Positions 24,270 through 31,897 of a DNA stretch of 64,000 bases are shown here, in pieces. The position numbers and the translations under genes were made by a program. Under the pieces are notes generated by a model. It was given only the letters and a program-made list of their open reading frames with translations, was not told the DNA's origin and did not search any database. Source of the stretch: Streptomyces sindenensis (lineage in GTDB: Bacteria; Actinomycetota; Actinomycetes; Streptomycetales; Streptomycetaceae); the NCBI RefSeq assembly GCF_014649035.1, contig NZ_BMSG01000025.1, positions 1-64,000 on the forward strand. Direction: 5' to 3'. The stretch's first letter is position 1, and each line of letters opens with the position of its first letter.

Positions 24270-25193
24270 TCAGGCGGAAGCGAGCGAGCTCATGGCGTCG
24301 GCGGGGGCGAGCGCGGCGCGTGCCTGGTCGTAGCGGTGCAGGACGAGCCGGGCCATCGCCGGGTGGGCGCCGAGCGGCGCGGCGGCACGGTGCGGTACGG
24401 CGTCGGCGCAGGCGCCGGCGAAGCGGCCGGGGGCGGTGAAGTACGAGGCGAGGAAGGCGCGGTGGCGTCCTCGGGCGGCGAGTGCGCGCAGGGCGGCCGG
24501 GACGGTGGGCGTGTTGGCCGAGGCGTACGCGGGGACGACGGGCACGCCGAGCCGTTCGGCGAGCAGGCGGGCGGTACGCCGGGTGTCCTGGGCGGAGTCG
24601 GGGTCGCGGGACCCGGCGGCGGCGAGGACGACGGCGGTGTGGCGGTCGCCGTGGTCGGCGGCGTCCCAGCCGGCCTCCACGAGCCGCCCGTACAGCGCCT
24701 CGACGAGCAGCGGGTGCGGCCCGAGGGGCGCGGCGATCCGGGTCCGTACGGCGGGGGCGGCGGCGGTCGCGGCGGGCAGGTCGCGCTTGACGTGGTGGCC
24801 GCGCCCCAGGAGCAGTGGTACGAGGACGGCTTCGGCCCCGCTCAGGCTGTCCAGGGTGTCCGGGAGCAGCGGCGCGTTCAGCTCGATGTGGCCGAGCCGG
24901 ACGTCCAGGCCGGGGCGCAGGTCGCGGATCCGGTCCAGGAGGGCCAGCACGGTGCGCAGGGCCTGCGGGTCGCGGCTGCCGTGCGCCACGGCGACCAGGG
25001 CCGGGGCGGGCGCGCCGTTGTCCGCCGCGGGGCGGTCGGGGTACCGGGTGCGGTGCATGGGTCTGGGGGTTCCGTTCGGGGAGGCGAGGCTGAGCTGTGC
25101 GCCGAGGTGGTCGGTGACGCGGGCGAGTCGGTGCGCGGTGCTGTCGGTCGGCGGGGGTGGCTGCTGGGGGTGTTCCGGGGCCGGCTCCGTCAT
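24270..25193 (-). CDS. CbiX-family sirohydrochlorin chelatase
   Basis: This family inserts a divalent metal into sirohydrochlorin, giving siroheme or the cobalamin precursor. The 307-aa protein has a low-complexity N-terminus (to about residue 60), then two CbiX-like halves. The first starts ALVAVAHGSRDPQ with the catalytic His, then ELNAPLLPDTL and VPLLLGRGHHVKRDLP with a second His. The second half starts AVVLAAAGSRDPDS (His replaced by Ala). nirB, a siroheme enzyme, lies 7 kb away, so iron chelation for siroheme is a reasonable inference. Confidence 0.85.
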   Translation of the reverse strand: MTEPAPEHPQQPPPPTDSTAHRLARVTDHLGAQLSLASPNGTPRPMHRTRYPDRPAADNGAPAPALVAVAHGSRDPQALRTVLALLDRIRDLRPGLDVRLGHIELNAPLLPDTLDSLSGAEAVLVPLLLGRGHHVKRDLPAATAAAPAVRTRIAAPLGPHPLLVEALYGRLVEAGWDAADHGDRHTAVVLAAAGSRDPDSAQDTRRTARLLAERLGVPVVPAYASANTPTVPAALRALAARGRHRAFLASYFTAPGRFAGACADAVPHRAAAPLGAHPAMARLVLHRYDQARAALAPADAMSSLASA

Positions 25194-25451
25194 GGACCGA
25201 TGGTGCCGGGCGGAGGTTGCCGGGCCGTTGCGTGGGGGTCACCGGTGTTTTCCGCCGCCTCACGGCGGGGGCGGGGGCGGTGTGCGGGGCCCCGGAGGGG
25301 CGGTGTGCGGCCGGTGTCGGACGCCACAACCGGGGCGGCGGGCGAACCTTTGCGGTGTCCCGGTCGTCAGGTGGGGTGGGGCGCGGTTACGCGTGCGGCG
25401 CGGCCGGCGGACGGACGACGCGGGGACGAGTGGGGACGAGTGGGGGTTGCG

Positions 25452-26189
25452 GTGCGTGGGAAGAGCGGGGAGAGAGGGAAGCGGCTCGGGCGGCGGCTGA
25501 AGGAGGTCCGGTGGCCGGCCCGGCTGCGGCTGCCGCGTACCCGGCGGGGGCAACGGCGGCTGGTGCAGGGGCTGATGGTCGCCTGTGTGCTGGCGCTCGT
25601 GCCCGCGACCTGGATGCGGCTGGAGGCCGGTGACCGGGTGGGCACGGTGGCCGAGGCTCCGGTGCGGGAGGTCGCCGTGGTGTTCGGGGCCGGGCTGTGG
25701 AACGGCAGGCCGACCCCGTATCTGGCGCACCGGCTGGACACGGCGGCGGAGCTGTACCGCACCGGGAAGGTCAGGGTCGTCCTCGTCACCGGGGACAACA
25801 GCCGGGTGGAGTACGACGAGCCGGACGCGATGCGCACGTATCTCACCGGGCGCGGGGTGCCCGACGAGCGGATCGTGAGCGACTACGCCGGATTCGACTC
25901 CTGGGACTCCTGTGTCCGGGCCAAGAAGATCTTCGGGGTCGACCGGGCGGTGCTGGTGAGCCAGGGCTTCCACATCCACCGGGCGGTCACGTTGTGCCGG
26001 TCCGCCGGGATCGACGCGTACGGCGTCGGGGTCGACGAACCACGGGATTCCGTCTGGTACTACGGCGGTGTCCGGGAGCTGGCCGCATCCGGCAAGGCGG
26101 CCCTGGACGCCGTGTTCCAGCCCGACCCGCGCTTCCTGGGACCCGAGGAGCCGGGCGTGGCGGAGGCGCTGGCGGCCGGGGCGCGCTGA
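25452..26189 (+). CDS. SanA/YdcF-family membrane protein (DUF218)
   Basis: The product is a 245-aa DUF218 protein of the SanA type, linked in E. coli to envelope barrier function. A basic N-terminus leads to one membrane segment (LVQGLMVACVLALVPATW). The DUF218 core follows: VAVVFGAGLWNGRPTPYLAH, VVLVTGDNSRVEYDEPDAM, DYAGFDSWDSCVRAKKIFGV, ILVSQ-type LVSQGFHIHRAVTLC and EPRDSVWYYGGVRELAAS. GTG at 25452 was chosen because it gives a normal membrane topology; the upstream open frame is antisense to the chelatase and dgt genes. It converges on the remnant element at 26251. Confidence 0.85.
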   Translation: MRGKSGERGKRLGRRLKEVRWPARLRLPRTRRGQRRLVQGLMVACVLALVPATWMRLEAGDRVGTVAEAPVREVAVVFGAGLWNGRPTPYLAHRLDTAAELYRTGKVRVVLVTGDNSRVEYDEPDAMRTYLTGRGVPDERIVSDYAGFDSWDSCVRAKKIFGVDRAVLVSQGFHIHRAVTLCRSAGIDAYGVGVDEPRDSVWYYGGVRELAASGKAALDAVFQPDPRFLGPEEPGVAEALAAGAR

Positions 26190-26250
26190 CGGGCCGGCCC
26201 GCCCGGGGCGCGGTGCGGCCGTGCTCCGGGCGGGTGCACCCTGCGGATCC

Positions 26251-26309
26251 CGAGCGTGCGTGCCGGGCGTCGCACGGCAGACGGACGACGGGCGACGGAC
26301 GACAGGGCC
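26251..26309. mobile_element. Truncated end of the 172-bp inverted-repeat element
   Basis: About 59 bp resemble the right end of the elements at 12446 and 14143, sharing GAGCGTGCGTGCCGGGCGTC (26252-26271) and the terminus CAGGGCC followed by TA. The middle of the terminal repeat differs (ACGACGGGCGACGGACGAC) and the other end is missing. As in the full copies, the terminal base completes the TAG stop of the neighbouring gene, here on the minus strand. Confidence 0.6.
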
Positions 26310-26779
26310 TAGGAGGCGTCCGGTGTGCGTCCGGTGATCCACCGTCCCCCGGGGATGAGCACCCCGCCGGTCCGCAGCGAGCGGGTCACGGCGGTGGCGG
26401 CGAGGTAGACCCAGGCCCGTACGGGGTGCCCGTCGCCGGAGCCCGTCGGCTCGACCTCGCGGACGACGCGTTCGTACAGGTTGCGCGGGTGGCCGGGGCC
26501 GAGGAACTCCTCCAGGTGGTCCAGCAGCCCGAGCAGTTCCCCGTAGACCCCGGGCGCGGCGACGAGCAGGGTGCCGTGGACGCGGCCGTGGCCCTCGACG
26601 GCGTACGGGTAGCCGGGGCCGTCGTAGAGCAGGGCCCGGGGCAGCACGGCCGGGCGCTCCCCCGTCGTACGGCCCCGGAGGAAGAGGTCGTGGTTGGGTT
26701 CGCCCGGCAGGAGGGTCCCGTACACGAAGAAGGGCAGTTCGGCGTCGGCGCCGCCGCCGCCCGGGTCGGGGGTGGTCAT
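26309..26779 (-). CDS. Gamma-glutamylcyclotransferase-family protein
   Basis: The 156-aa protein has the family opening LPFFVYGTLLPGEPNHDL, which binds the gamma-glutamyl moiety, and the acidic region DHLEEFLGPGHPRNLYERVV where the catalytic Glu is expected. Members act in glutathione-type or amine gamma-glutamyl turnover; the exact substrate is unknown. The ATG at 26779 is preceded by GGAGG at only 2 nt; a GTG at 26794 overlapping the cutA stop (GTGA) is an alternative start that would add five residues. Its stop codon is contributed by the end of a repeat element. Confidence 0.8.
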   Translation of the reverse strand: MTTPDPGGGGADAELPFFVYGTLLPGEPNHDLFLRGRTTGERPAVLPRALLYDGPGYPYAVEGHGRVHGTLLVAAPGVYGELLGLLDHLEEFLGPGHPRNLYERVVREVEPTGSGDGHPVRAWVYLAATAVTRSLRTGGVLIPGGRWITGRTPDAS

Positions 26780-26790
26780 GACCTCCGCCG

Positions 26791-27132
26791 TCACAGGGCT
26801 GCCGGAGGAGCCGTCTCCGCCGTCACCCAGCCGAGGTAGCGGGCGCTGCCCCGGATCACCGGCAGGGCGATGATCTCCGGCGTGTCGTAGTCGTGCTCCC
26901 GCTGGATGTGCTCCTCCAGCTCGTCGTAGCGCTCCGCCGTGGTCTTGAGGAGCACCTGCCACTCCTGTGCCGACTCGATGGCGTTCTGCCACCGGTAGAC
27001 GGAGGTGACGGGGGCGGAGATCTGCGCGCAGGCCGCCAGCCTGGCCTCCACCGCCGACCGGGCCAGGGCGTGGGCCTTGGCCTCGCTGTCGGTCGTGGTC
27101 AGGACGGTCAGCCATGCCGGCGGCGCTGTCAT
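26791..27132 (-). CDS. cutA: CutA1-family divalent-cation tolerance protein
   Basis: The 113-aa trimeric CutA1 protein is linked to copper and divalent metal tolerance, although its biochemical role is unclear. Family marks are VLTTTDSEAKAHALARSAVE, RLAACAQI, VYRWQNAIESAQEWQVLLKT and HDYDTPEIIALPVIRG. The ATG has GGAG 5-8 nt upstream. It is coupled to the cyclotransferase-like gene downstream. Confidence 0.93.
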   Translation of the reverse strand: MTAPPAWLTVLTTTDSEAKAHALARSAVEARLAACAQISAPVTSVYRWQNAIESAQEWQVLLKTTAERYDELEEHIQREHDYDTPEIIALPVIRGSARYLGWVTAETAPPAAL

Positions 27133-27217
27133 CGTCGGTCTCCTCGGGATGCGGAATGCGGACTACGGCGGGCGTTCTGCCCGTGGGCCTTCGATGTGAT
27201 TGTCGGCCCCCCGGGCG

Positions 27218-27826
27218 TCAGGCGCCGTACGGACGGGCGTTTCTGGCGTCGCGCAGGGCGGTGCCCCACCACACCAGCTGGTCCAGCAGGACCTTCGCGG
27301 CCGCGTCGGCGGGGCCCGGGTCCCGGTGGCGCCCCTCGTCGTCGAAGAGGGCGCCGGCGTTGTGGAAGGACACGGTGTCGCGGACCGTGACGGTGTGCAG
27401 CTCGGCGAAGACCTGCCGGAGCTGTTCGACGGCGCGGAGCCCGCCGGAGATGCCGCCGTACGACACGAAGGCGACGGGCTTGGCCTGCCATTCGGCGCTG
27501 TGCCAGTCGATGAGGGTCTTCAGCGGTGCGGGGAACGAGTGGTTGTACTCGGGGGTGAGGACGACGAAGGCGTCGGCCGCCGCGAGCCGTTCGGAGACCG
27601 CCGCGAGGCGCGCCGCCTCCTCCGGTCCGGGGCTGAAGGTGATCACGGTGGGCAGGCCGGCCTCGGCGACGTCGATCAGATCGGTCCCGATGCCGGGGTG
27701 TTCGGCCGCGCGGGCCAGGAACCAGTCGGCGATGACGGGTCCGAACCGGCCGTCGCGGTTGCTGCCGAGGATGACGGCGACCTTGAGGGGGGTGGTGGGC
27801 TGGGTGGATGCGGCTGTGGTGTCCAT
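27218..27826 (-). CDS. NADPH-dependent FMN reductase
   Basis: This flavodoxin-fold reductase reduces flavins, quinones or azo compounds with NAD(P)H. The 202-aa protein has the phosphate loop VAVILGSNRDGRFGPVIADW, the conserved TPEYNHSFPAPLKTLIDW and VSYGGISGGLRAVEQLRQVF. AAAGG-type ribosome site precedes the ATG. A TTGAGG palindrome lies 16 nt upstream of the start and could bind a redox-sensing regulator. Confidence 0.9.
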   Translation of the reverse strand: MDTTAASTQPTTPLKVAVILGSNRDGRFGPVIADWFLARAAEHPGIGTDLIDVAEAGLPTVITFSPGPEEAARLAAVSERLAAADAFVVLTPEYNHSFPAPLKTLIDWHSAEWQAKPVAFVSYGGISGGLRAVEQLRQVFAELHTVTVRDTVSFHNAGALFDDEGRHRDPGPADAAAKVLLDQLVWWGTALRDARNARPYGA

Positions 27827-27842
27827 GGGGACGACCTTTCAG

Positions 27843-27860
27843 CCTCAACCATGGTTGAGG
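27843..27860. promoter_or_regulatory. 18-bp palindrome CCTCAACC-AT-GGTTGAGG in a divergent promoter
   Basis: A perfect palindrome lies between the FMN reductase (minus) and the class IV aminotransferase (plus). On the minus strand it follows TTGACC (27864-27859) directly, which places an operator in the -35/-10 spacer as MerR-family regulators such as SoxR do. The outer CCTCAA/TTGAGG arms match the SoxR-box arms I recall. No regulator gene is adjacent. Confidence 0.5.
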
Positions 27861-27905
27861 TCAAGCCCCGCCCGGGCGGGCGGGCGCGCCGCATACGGTG
27901 GCCGC

Positions 27906-28709
27906 ATGACGACGCAGCCGCCCGCGCCCCACATCGAGTTCGACGGCCGTCCGGCCACCGAGGAGACCCTGCGGATCCCCGCCCTGTACGGCTTCGGCCA
28001 CTTCACCGCACTCCAGGTGCGGGACGGCCGGGCGCGGGGTCTGGGCCTGCACCTCGCGCGGCTGGACGCCGCGAACCGGGAGCTGTTCGGTCTGCCGGTG
28101 GACGGCGACCGGGTGCGGGGGCTGATCCGGCACGCCCTGGACGGGGCGGGGCGGCGGGACGCCTCGGTGCGGGTGAACGCCTATCAGCCGCCCGGGGCGA
28201 CGCGTACGACGTTGATGGTGACCGTCCGGGAGCCCGCCGTCATGCCGTCCGGGGCGCGGAGTCTGATGTCGGTGCCGTACGCGCGCACCGCCCCGCACAT
28301 CAAGCGGCCCGGTGAGTTCGGGCAGACGTACTACGGGGTGCTGGCGGGGCGGGCGGGGTTCGACGACGCGCTGCTGACCGCGCCGGGCGGCGTGGTGACC
28401 GAGGGGGCGGTCACCAACATCGGTTTCCGGGACGGGGCCTCGGTGGTGTGGCCCGACGCCCCGGCGTTGACCGGCGTCACGATGGCCCTGCTGGAACAGG
28501 GCCTGGAGCGGGCCGGACGGCCCTCGGTCCGCCGTCCGGTCACGCTGGACGGGCCGGACGGGGTGGGCCGCTTCTCCGCCGCCTTCGTCTGCAACTCGCA
28601 GGGCATCGCACCGGTGCGGCGGATCGACGACACCGTGTTCGCGGTGGACGAGGAGTTGATGAAGGACCTGGGCGCGGTGTACGACAGCGCTCCGGAGGAC
28701 ACCGTGTGA
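27906..28709 (+). CDS. Class IV aminotransferase (branched-chain/aminodeoxychorismate lyase type)
   Basis: This is a PLP enzyme of fold type IV, 267 aa. Visible are LYGFGHFTALQVRDGRARGL, LHLARLDAANRELFGLP, VRVNAYQP, the lysine region HIKRPGEFGQTYYG, and VVTEGAVTNIGFRDGASVVW, the cofactor phosphate site (TEG-TNI). The exact reaction (branched-chain amino acids, D-amino acids or aminodeoxychorismate) cannot be chosen. TACGGT at 27893-27898 ends 6 nt before the ATG with no ribosome site, suggesting a leaderless mRNA. Confidence 0.83.
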   Translation: MTTQPPAPHIEFDGRPATEETLRIPALYGFGHFTALQVRDGRARGLGLHLARLDAANRELFGLPVDGDRVRGLIRHALDGAGRRDASVRVNAYQPPGATRTTLMVTVREPAVMPSGARSLMSVPYARTAPHIKRPGEFGQTYYGVLAGRAGFDDALLTAPGGVVTEGAVTNIGFRDGASVVWPDAPALTGVTMALLEQGLERAGRPSVRRPVTLDGPDGVGRFSAAFVCNSQGIAPVRRIDDTVFAVDEELMKDLGAVYDSAPEDTV

Positions 28710-28764
28710 CGCTCCCCGTACCGCAGGGGGGTGGGCGGCCCCGGCCGTGCCGGACCATGGGGGG

Positions 28765-29226
28765 ATGCAGATCCATATCGAGGCCTCGGCCCTTCCCGGC
28801 CGCGCCTGCGGCCCGGACAGCGACTTTCCCGGCCACGAGAACATCCATGTCGGCGTCCAGCGCAAGGACCGGCCGGGCGAGCTGCTCGACCCGCACCCCG
28901 GCGACGCCCCCTCCGCGTCGTGGGTGCTCGACTGCGAGGCCACCGTGGCGGAGGACGGGGTCGTGGTGTCGGGGCCGTACATCCAGAACCGGCTGGGCGG
29001 GCGGTTCGTCTATCTGTCGTGGGGCACGGTGGACGAGGCCGGGGTCTTCACGATGTTCCGGCGCGCGAAGCTGATGTTCAGCGACATCGACCCGGATGTG
29101 CTCGCCGCCGCCGCGCGCTCCGGGCATCTCACCGGGCGGCTCGGGCTCACCGACGCCAAGGGGCAGCCGCTGTGCGCCCGGGTGCGTCCGCCGCAGATCA
29201 CCTGGAGCGCCACGGGCGGGGCGTGA
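28765..29226 (+). CDS. DUF5990-family protein
   Basis: The 153-aa protein begins MQIHIEASALPGRACGPDSD, the opening I associate with DUF5990, a family of unknown function common in Streptomyces. It continues NIHVGVQRK, SWVLDCEATVAEDG, GPYIQNRLGGRFVYLSWGTV and MFRRAKLMFSDIDPDVLAAA. No signal peptide or membrane segment is visible, so it should be cytoplasmic. A start 18 nt upstream is in frame but has no better ribosome site. A 17-bp hairpin follows. Confidence 0.65.
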   Translation: MQIHIEASALPGRACGPDSDFPGHENIHVGVQRKDRPGELLDPHPGDAPSASWVLDCEATVAEDGVVVSGPYIQNRLGGRFVYLSWGTVDEAGVFTMFRRAKLMFSDIDPDVLAAAARSGHLTGRLGLTDAKGQPLCARVRPPQITWSATGGA

Positions 29227-29262
29227 CCCGCGGGTGACGGCCGGCCGGAGGCGGAGCCGACA

Positions 29263-29304
29263 CCGCCCCCACCGGTCCAGGGGGGAGTGGACCGGTGGGG
29301 GCGG
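29263..29304 (+). terminator. 17-bp hairpin terminator
   Basis: Arms CCGCCCCCACCGGTCCA and TGGACCGGTGGGGGCGG pair perfectly around an 8-nt G-rich loop, 37 nt after the DUF5990 stop. No T-run follows, the usual state for Streptomyces terminators. Confidence 0.75.
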
Positions 29305-29375
29305 GTGCCGTGGGGGGCGGGAATCCGTCCCGTGGGGGGTGTCTTGCGTGTGCCCGGGGTCCACGAGGCCACGCA

Positions 29376-29391
29376 TGTGATGTGCATCACA
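29376..29391. promoter_or_regulatory. CRP-type site TGTGA-TGTGCA-TCACA
   Basis: This is a perfect match to the CRP consensus TGTGA-N6-TCACA (29376-29380 and 29387-29391), in the 383-bp gap upstream of the secreted protein/sortase operon, 218 nt before its ATG. Streptomyces Crp binds closely related sequences. The long distance leaves room for an undetected promoter nearby. The rest of this gap shows nothing else clear. Confidence 0.5.
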
Positions 29392-29609
29392 CTTCAGACG
29401 GGCGTCTCACCCGATCGGCACCCGGCGCGGCAGCACGGACCGAACGGCCCAGCCACACCGCCGCGACCTGCGGCGATCCACTCCGGCAAGGGTGCCGCGC
29501 CGGTCCGTACGGGTGAAAGCTGACCCCACGTCAGAAGGCGTGGCGGGCCGCTCCCCCGTTGGCTCGGGGCAGGACACACCCGCTCGCGCCGTCTGCCCGG
29601 AGGATCCCC

Positions 29610-30155
29610 ATGCGCAGTCCTGCCCGCCTCGTGACCGGCACCGTCGGTGCCGCGTTCACCGTCATCGCGTTCGGTCTCACCGCCGCCGCTCCGTCCGCGT
29701 ACGCGGGTGACTTCGGCCGTCTGGAGATCACCCCGGCGACCGCGCCCCCCGGCGCCACCATCACCGTCAACACCACCGCCTGCGGCAAGAAGGGCTCGGG
29801 CATCGGCGACGCGAACGAGCTGGACGCCGGGGACTTCGAGATGCGCCCCGGCACCCACAAGGGCCTCCTGGTCGGCCAGTTCACCGTGCCGCACGACACC
29901 CGGCCGGGTGTCTACGAGATCGTCGTCTCCTGCGACAACGGCAAGGACGCGGCCGGCGACCTCAAGGTGATCGGCGGCGGCAAGCACGAGAAGCCCATCC
30001 ACGACCGTCCGTCCGGCCATGTGCGGACCGGGGTCGGCGGCAGCGTCGAACCGAACTCCACGCAGGTCGCCCTCGGTGTCGGCGTGATCGGCCTGGCCGC
30101 TGTCGGCGGACTGTGGCTGCTGCGCCGCCGCTCCGAGGGCGCCGAAGGAAGCTGA
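29610..30155 (+). CDS. Secreted, C-terminally anchored protein next to a sortase
   Basis: The 181-aa protein has a signal peptide (MRSPARLVTGTVGAAFTVIA, then FGLTAAAPSAYA-GDF). A beta-rich domain begins with LEITPATAPPGATITVNTTA and includes two cysteines. The C-terminal TQVALGVGVIGLAAVGGLWL helix is followed by LRRRSEGAEGS. It lacks a clear LPXTG motif, so it may be a membrane-anchored partner rather than a sortase substrate. GGAGG sits 7 nt before the ATG. It forms a two-gene unit with the class F sortase. Confidence 0.8.
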   Translation: MRSPARLVTGTVGAAFTVIAFGLTAAAPSAYAGDFGRLEITPATAPPGATITVNTTACGKKGSGIGDANELDAGDFEMRPGTHKGLLVGQFTVPHDTRPGVYEIVVSCDNGKDAAGDLKVIGGGKHEKPIHDRPSGHVRTGVGGSVEPNSTQVALGVGVIGLAAVGGLWLLRRRSEGAEGS

Positions 30156-30286
30156 TCCGAGGGCGCCGCCGAAATCCCCTTCCGCCGGCGCCACAGGAAG
30201 CCGCACCGCCGCTTCCCCCCTGACCGGGCGGGGCGCGTCCCCGAGCGCGTCCCGCCCGCCCCGGACCACCGACCGAGGACGACGCC

Positions 30287-30919
30287 GTGTCACCGAGCGC
30301 GCAGAAGGCCAAGGGCTGGCTGGTGGGCATCGCCGTACTGTGCGGCATCTGGCTCATCCAGAACGGGCCCGGCGGCCAGCTGATCCCGCCGCAGCCCTCC
30401 AGCGCCCAGGCCTTCGCCGCCGGGCCCCAGCTCCAGCCCGGCTCCCCGGTCGCCGAACCGCTGAACCCCTCCGACCCGGTCCGTATCCGCATCCCGGTCA
30501 TCGAGGTGGACGCGCCGATGACGCCGCTGGGGCTGGCCGCCGACGGCAGCCTCGACGTACCGCCGGACGAGGACCGCAACCTCGCGGGCTGGTACGAGGA
30601 CGGCGTCCCGCCCGGCGTGAAGGGCACCGCGATCGTCGCGGGGCACGTGGACAACGCCGAGGGCCCGTCCGTCTTCTACGCCCTGGGCGCCCTGACCAAG
30701 GGGACCCGGGTCGAAGTGGACCGCAGGGACGGGCGCACGGCCGTGTTCTCGATCGACGCCATCGAGGTCTACGACAACGACGACTTCCCCGACCAGCGCG
30801 TCTACGGCGACGCGCCGCACGCCGCGCTCCGGCTGATCACCTGCGGCGGCGGCTTCTCCGAGGAGACCGGCTACCAGGGCAATGTGGTGGCGTACGCGCA
30901 CCTCACGGACGTGCGCTGA
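30287..30919 (+). CDS. Class F sortase
   Basis: Class F sortases are actinobacterial transpeptidases acting outside the membrane. The 210-aa protein has an N-terminal membrane anchor (WLVGIAVLCGIWLIQNG), a Pro/Gln-rich linker, and the catalytic core: IPVIEVDAPMTPLGL, H120 in AIVAGHVDNAEG, and C186 in LRLITCGGGF. The catalytic Arg is not obvious by eye. GTG start at 30287. Its likely substrate or partner is encoded directly upstream. Confidence 0.9.
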   Translation: MSPSAQKAKGWLVGIAVLCGIWLIQNGPGGQLIPPQPSSAQAFAAGPQLQPGSPVAEPLNPSDPVRIRIPVIEVDAPMTPLGLAADGSLDVPPDEDRNLAGWYEDGVPPGVKGTAIVAGHVDNAEGPSVFYALGALTKGTRVEVDRRDGRTAVFSIDAIEVYDNDDFPDQRVYGDAPHAALRLITCGGGFSEETGYQGNVVAYAHLTDVR

Positions 30920-30938
30920 CCGCCCGGCCCGGGATCGC

Positions 30939-31730
30939 TCACGCGTTCCACTGGTCGAAGCCGAGCTTGGCGACCAGCGAGAACACCACCGTCAGCAGCA
31001 CCGCCCGGACGAAGCCGCTCCCCCGGCTCAGCGCCATCCTCGCCCCGATCATCCCGCCCGCCAGGTTGAAGACCGCCATCACGGCGGCGAGCTGCCACAG
31101 CACACTGCCCTGGTACGCGAACATCGCGAGCGCCCCCGCGTTGGTGCACACGTTGACGATCTTCGCGGTGGCCGACGCGGTCACCAGGTCGAGGTGGAGC
31201 ACGGCGGTCAGGGCCAGTACCAGGAAGGTGCCGGTGCCCGGCCCGAACAGTCCGTCGTAGAAGCCGATCCCACCGCCGACCAGCACGATCGCCATGATGA
31301 TCCGGCCCCGGGCCACCGGCCGGTCCGTGCCGTCGCCCGCCGCGGCCGTGCCGAAGGACGGGCGCAGCAGCACGAAGGCCGCCACCCCCAGCAGCACGAC
31401 CATGATCACCGGGCGGAGCACCTCGCTGCTGATCCCGGCGGCGAAGAACGCCCCCGTCATCGACCCGGCGAGTGCCATCAGGCCGATCCGCACCGCAAGA
31501 CCCACCCGTACCGGAGCCTTGCGCAGGAAGGTCACCGCCGCACCCGAGGTGCCGACGATCGCGACGGCCTTGTTGGTGCCGAGGACCTGCGCCGCCGGTA
31601 CGTGCGGCAGGCCGAGCAGCAGCGCGGGCAGGAGCAGCAGTCCGCCGCCGCCGACCACCGCGTCGATCCAGCCCGCGGCGGCCGCGGCGAGGCAGAGGAG
31701 GATCAGGGTCGTCAGGGATATGTCAGGCAC
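30939..31730 (-). CDS. TauE/SafE-family (TSUP) sulfite/organosulfur exporter
   Basis: This is a 263-aa integral membrane protein with about eight helices in two homologous halves. The N-terminal half has GWIDAVVGGGGLLLLPALLL and LGTNKAVAIVGTSGAAVTFL; the second has GFYDGLFGPGTGTFLVLAL and ASATAKIVNVCTNAGALAMF, the paired motifs of the family. Members export sulfite or related anions. It converges with the sortase gene with 19 bp between stops. Confidence 0.9.
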   Translation of the reverse strand: MPDISLTTLILLCLAAAAAGWIDAVVGGGGLLLLPALLLGLPHVPAAQVLGTNKAVAIVGTSGAAVTFLRKAPVRVGLAVRIGLMALAGSMTGAFFAAGISSEVLRPVIMVVLLGVAAFVLLRPSFGTAAAGDGTDRPVARGRIIMAIVLVGGGIGFYDGLFGPGTGTFLVLALTAVLHLDLVTASATAKIVNVCTNAGALAMFAYQGSVLWQLAAVMAVFNLAGGMIGARMALSRGSGFVRAVLLTVVFSLVAKLGFDQWNA

Positions 31731-31809
31731 GAGCCGACATTAGACGCCTGTCGCGTCCGCCTCCTCACCCGGTCCCTCACAGGGCCCCCGCCCGGCCGCT
31801 GAGCGCAAG

Positions 31810-31847
31810 GTTCCGCCCGGGAAACAGACGGGATGCGGCCGGGTAAC
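31810..31847 (+). promoter_or_regulatory. GlnR-type box upstream of nirB
   Basis: Four 5-mers occur with exact 11-nt spacing: GTTCC (31810), GAAAC (31821), GATGC (31832) and GTAAC (31843). The GlnR consensus is gTnAC-n6-GaAAC-n6-GtnAC-n6-GaAAc. Two sites fit well and two loosely. GlnR control of nirB is known in Streptomyces coelicolor, which supports the call. Confidence 0.55.
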
Positions 31848-31897
31848 ACCGCCCGATCAGGCTCGGGGCACAAGGACAACCGACGGAGGCCACTGAG

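Noticed and set aside
24171..25451. Long plus-strand frame leading into the SanA-like gene
   Set aside because: It is antisense to dgt and the chelatase and is Gly/Arg-rich; the DUF218 domain and membrane segment start after 25452.
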